From Planctomycetota bacterium (GTDB lineage: Bacteria; Planctomycetota; UBA1135; UBA2386): a DNA stretch of 19,655 bases. The stretch is from positions 1 through 19,655 of the forward strand of contig JAGQRA010000388.1 in NCBI GenBank assembly GCA_020425885.1. The letters run 5' to 3'. Shown here piece by piece: positions 14,617 through 19,655 of this stretch. Positions within the stretch are counted from its first letter, which is position 1. Every line of letters starts with the position of its first letter. The position numbers were made by a program, and so were the translations under genes. A model generated the notes under the pieces. The model saw nothing but the letters and a program-made list of their open reading frames with translations. It had not been told where the DNA came from and searched no databases.

Positions 14617-16272
14617 TCAACGGTAGCGGACGTACATCGCGCCGTGATCGTCCGCGGTGGTGACCTGGGTGCCGTCGAGGTGCTCGACCGCGACCTCGGT
14701 CGTCATGGTCCGCACCGACTCGGCCGCGAGCAGCGCCAGCGCCAGGATCCACGCCGGTCGCAGGCGGTCGCTCCGCATCAGCACGCAGGCCACCGCCGTC
14801 GCCATCAACGGGATGAGCAGTGCGCCCTGGCGCGCGTAGCCGAAGAACGCGGCGGTGACGGCGAGCTTGCTGGCGGCGAACGCGAGCCACGGCCACAGCC
14901 ACGGCTGCCGGCGCATGGTCCACACGCCGGCCAGGGCGAGGCCGAGCACCGCGAGGCGGAACAGGAGCGGCATGGTGCCATCGGCGAGCACGATGTCGAC
15001 CGGGCGGCGGGTGCCCGACAGGCCGATCGGCAGCGCGTAGCCGCCGAGTCCGCTGGCGGAGCCCTCGGCGGCGTGCCAGAGCTTGCGCAGCGTGCGCAGC
15101 GCCGCCGCCAGCGGATCGGCGGCGATCTCCCGCCACCCGTCGCGGTAGCCATCGAGCAGATGGCCGAGGTGCGGCGGATAGCTGAGCACGAGGGTGCCCT
15201 GGCGCGGCAACACCTGCAGCAATCCCGGCGGATAGCGTGACGGTCCGCCTGCCAGCGGCGGCGCGCGATCGAGGGCCGCGCCGGAGAAGCCGGCGTCGGC
15301 CTCAGGGGTGTTGGCGAGGAAGAAGTTGAGGCCGCCGTAGAGGCAGATCAGCGGCTTCGGCAGCGGTCGCGGCCAGGTGCCGTAGGCCTCCTGCACGACG
15401 TCGAGGTCGGCGGGTTCCACGACGGTCGCGCCGCGCGTGCGTTGGGTGTCGGTGACGAATTGGAACACCGGGCCCTGCTGGAACGCCGGCAGCGTCCGCA
15501 GGCGGTCGAGGGCCCCGGGTCGCCATGACAGACCGCCGGGCCACGACGTGTTCGCCGGCGGCAGCGCCGGCGCGTTCGCCGAGTTGTAGTCGTCGATCGC
15601 GCCACGCACGGCGAGGTGCCACGGCAGCAGCGTGATCGCGAACACCGACGACGCCACGAGCAGCGTGCGCCGCCAGCGCCCGGCCCGTTGCAGCGCCAGC
15701 ACCGACAGCAGGGCAGCGAAGGTCAGCAGGTGTTCGGCGCGCAGCAGGCAGAGCAGCGCATGCAGCACGGCCCAACGCCCAGCGACCGCGATCGAGGGCG
15801 CGGTGCGCAGCCGCTCCTGATCGAACAACGACACCATCACGAGCACCAGGTACGGCAGCTCCGAGTGCGGGCCGCTGCCGAGTACGATAAGGTTGCTGGC
15901 CGCGGCGCAGAGCACGCCGGCGAACACCGCGGCCGCGGCGCGGACGTGGTGGCGCAGCAGCAGGTAGAGCAGCGGCGCGATCGTCGCGCCGAGAACGGCG
16001 AAGACTAGCCGCAGCCGCCATGCGGTCTCCTGCGAGCCGTCCCACAGCATCGACACCAGCCAGTGCATACCGGGCGGGCGCAGCGGCAGCCGCAGCAGCT
16101 CGTGATCGGCGCCGGTCGCCGCGGCGTTGGCGAGTTCCTGCCACACCGGGGCGTCGCCGAGGAACGCGGCCGCATGCGCGTCGAGGCGGTCGCCGGTCGA
16201 AAGCCAGAACAGCACGCGCAGGGCGAGGCCGAAGCCGAACAGCAACAGGGCGGGGCGCACGGTCGTCACCAT
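14617..16272 (-). CDS. Integral membrane protein, GT-C (family 39-like) glycosyltransferase candidate
   Basis: The 551-aa protein has many hydrophobic helices, such as LLLFGFGLALRVLFWL, VFAVLGATIAPLLYLLL, AVFAGVLCAAASNLIVL, TLLVASSVFAITLLPWHLAV, LFRLAVLGLALAGVW and AWILALALLA. An early loop has an acidic FLGDAPVWQELA and a LPLRPPGMHWL segment that resembles the [RY]-P-P-G-x-x motif after the first helix of dolichol/polyprenyl-phosphate-sugar glycosyltransferases (GT39/GT83, ArnT-like). A large extracytoplasmic region lies mid-protein. Such enzymes move a sugar from a lipid carrier to protein or lipid outside the membrane. Substrate is unknown and the call is tentative. ATG 16272 lies only 6 bases from a strong hairpin, and no ribosome site is visible. 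Confidence 0.65.
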   Translation of the reverse strand: MVTTVRPALLLFGFGLALRVLFWLSTGDRLDAHAAAFLGDAPVWQELANAAATGADHELLRLPLRPPGMHWLVSMLWDGSQETAWRLRLVFAVLGATIAPLLYLLLRHHVRAAAAVFAGVLCAAASNLIVLGSGPHSELPYLVLVMVSLFDQERLRTAPSIAVAGRWAVLHALLCLLRAEHLLTFAALLSVLALQRAGRWRRTLLVASSVFAITLLPWHLAVRGAIDDYNSANAPALPPANTSWPGGLSWRPGALDRLRTLPAFQQGPVFQFVTDTQRTRGATVVEPADLDVVQEAYGTWPRPLPKPLICLYGGLNFFLANTPEADAGFSGAALDRAPPLAGGPSRYPPGLLQVLPRQGTLVLSYPPHLGHLLDGYRDGWREIAADPLAAALRTLRKLWHAAEGSASGLGGYALPIGLSGTRRPVDIVLADGTMPLLFRLAVLGLALAGVWTMRRQPWLWPWLAFAASKLAVTAAFFGYARQGALLIPLMATAVACVLMRSDRLRPAWILALALLAAESVRTMTTEVAVEHLDGTQVTTADDHGAMYVRYR

Positions 16273-16278
16273 ACGCAG

Positions 16279-16309
16279 CGGGGCGCCCGGACCCAGTCCG
16301 AGCGCCCCG
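16279..16309 (-). terminator. 13-bp hairpin between the M36 peptidase and membrane glycosyltransferase genes
   Basis: On the + strand CGGGGCGCCCGGA (16279-16291) and TCCGAGCGCCCCG (16297-16309) are inverted copies at 12 of 13 positions around the 5-base loop 16292-16296. As minus-strand RNA the one mismatch becomes a G-U pair. It sits 28 bases after the M36 stop and ends 6 bases before the next start codon. It may terminate M36 transcription or mask the start of the next gene. There is no U-tract. Confidence 0.6.
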
Positions 16310-16337
16310 TCGCGGCGTCATTCACAGCGGTCGCCGG

Positions 16338-19331
<2,994 letters not shown>

Positions 19332-19443
19332 GAGGGGATCACCTGATGAAGCTGGCAAACCGCGGGCTGCGCGGTCGGAGGAGGGAACCAGCGGCATCCC
19401 AGGGACAGGGAACAGGAGGCCGAAGGCCGAGGCAGGTCGGAGA

Positions 19444-19471
19444 AGTATTGTCCCGTTTGCGGCGGTGTCAA
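19444..19471 (-). promoter_or_regulatory. Sigma70-like promoter of the M36 peptidase gene
   Basis: Read on the minus strand, a perfect -35 TTGACA (19466-19471) is followed after 16 bases by AATACT (19444-19449), which matches 4 of 6 of TATAAT including the key second A and last T. This would give a leader of about 105 bases before ATG 19331. The leader has AGGTGAT about 7-13 bases before the start as a possible ribosome site. The AT-rich look stands out in a GC-rich window. Confidence 0.6.
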
Positions 19472-19568
19472 CCGGCCCGGGCCGATTGTCGCGCGCGGGC
19501 GGTTTCGGTTGGCCGCAGTCGGTGCGGACTAGCCCAACTTCCGCAGTAGCTGGGCAGGTCGGACTGGA

Positions 19569-19593
19569 AACCAACGACTTAGGTCATTTGGTT
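19569..19593 (-). terminator. Hairpin after a possible upstream minus-strand gene
   Basis: AACCAA (19569-19574) pairs with TTGGTT (19588-19593), with an inner GAC/GTC stem (19576-19578 with 19583-19585) around a TTAG loop. It lies 4 bases after the putative TAG at 19598-19600 on the minus strand, the place for a transcript end. A second weaker inverted repeat, GCCCAACT (19532-19539) with AGCTGGGC (19548-19555), follows it. There is no U-tract. Confidence 0.45.
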
Positions 19594-19597
19594 GGCA

Positions 19598-19655
19598 CTA
19601 CACGACGGCGGCCTGGAGGGCCTTGGGGATTGCGAGCCGCCGCGGCAGTTCGATC
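19598..19655 (-). CDS. Possible 3' end of an unidentified gene (partial)
   Basis: On the minus strand the frame from 19654 reads 18 codons and stops at TAG 19600-19598. The peptide contains IELPRRLAIPKALQAAVV, which has protein-like composition, and its third codon positions are mostly G or C as in the window's real genes. A hairpin directly follows the stop. The piece is too short to assign a family, and a chance open stretch is possible. Confidence 0.3.
   Translation of the reverse strand, partial: IELPRRLAIPKALQAAVV

Noticed and set aside
19500..19600. tRNA or small RNA gene suggested by clustered inverted repeats
   Set aside because: The stems do not form a cloverleaf and no T-loop GTTCRA-type sequence or CCA-proximal stem is visible; the repeats are better read as transcript-end hairpins.

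Overview
The window is high-GC (visibly GC-rich at third codon positions) and almost fully coding, from a diderm (Gram-negative-type) bacterium. The evidence for an outer membrane is a five-POTRA BamA, a second small beta-barrel-like protein ending in Phe, and several exported proteins. My favoured phylum is Planctomycetota or a close relative. Two secreted proteins end in a related C-terminal module (F-x-I...P...G...QAL-x-[IL]) of a kind I associate with large planctomycete exported proteins. That is recall plus pattern reading, not a database result, and myxobacteria-like lineages remain possible.

Layout. (1) 1-154: 3' end of an FtsK/SpoIIIE translocase (winged-helix gamma domain), then a perfect 22-bp palindrome. 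(2) 504-5776, + strand: dnaB helicase, bamA, an ADP-ribose-pyrophosphatase-like NUDIX hydrolase and a LOG-family protein. The last three are joined by 4-nt GTGA stop/start overlaps, so they look translationally coupled. (3) 5782-9488, - strand: an exported protein with about twelve copies of a propeller-like motif, a FapA/DUF342 protein and a small tandem-CBS protein; the last two overlap by ATGA. (4) 9595-13369, + strand and divergent from block 3: an HDOD signalling protein, SthA transhydrogenase, ElbB-like DJ-1/PfpI protein and an SDR oxidoreductase, with ATGA overlaps at two junctions. This looks like a redox operon headed by a signalling protein. (5) 13370-13495: an intergenic 126-bp element bounded by a 26-bp imperfect inverted repeat, with alternative internal hairpins. 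(6) 13646-14590, +: an outer-membrane barrel-like protein. (7) 14617-16272, -: a GT-C type integral-membrane glycosyltransferase candidate. (8) 16338-19331, -: a large secreted M36 (fungalysin-like) metallopeptidase with its own sigma70-like promoter and a strong hairpin after its stop codon. (9) 19598-19655, -: possibly the last codons of another gene, followed by a hairpin.

How the genes relate. Block 2 mixes replication and outer-membrane biogenesis with nucleotide clean-up (NUDIX plus the LOG nucleoside-monophosphate phosphoribohydrolase fold). Block 4 joins NAD(P)H balancing (SthA) to an SDR that would use such cofactors and to a glyoxalase-like ElbB. Blocks 3 and 8 show investment in large exported proteins. 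I found no phage genes, recognisable transposase, CRISPR array, rRNA or tRNA. Nothing in the window is a demonstrably new system. The best leads are the 12-repeat exported protein next to FapA-CBS, the inverted-repeat element at 13370-13495, the 15-bp tandem repeat in bamA, and the hairpin over the start of the glycosyltransferase gene.
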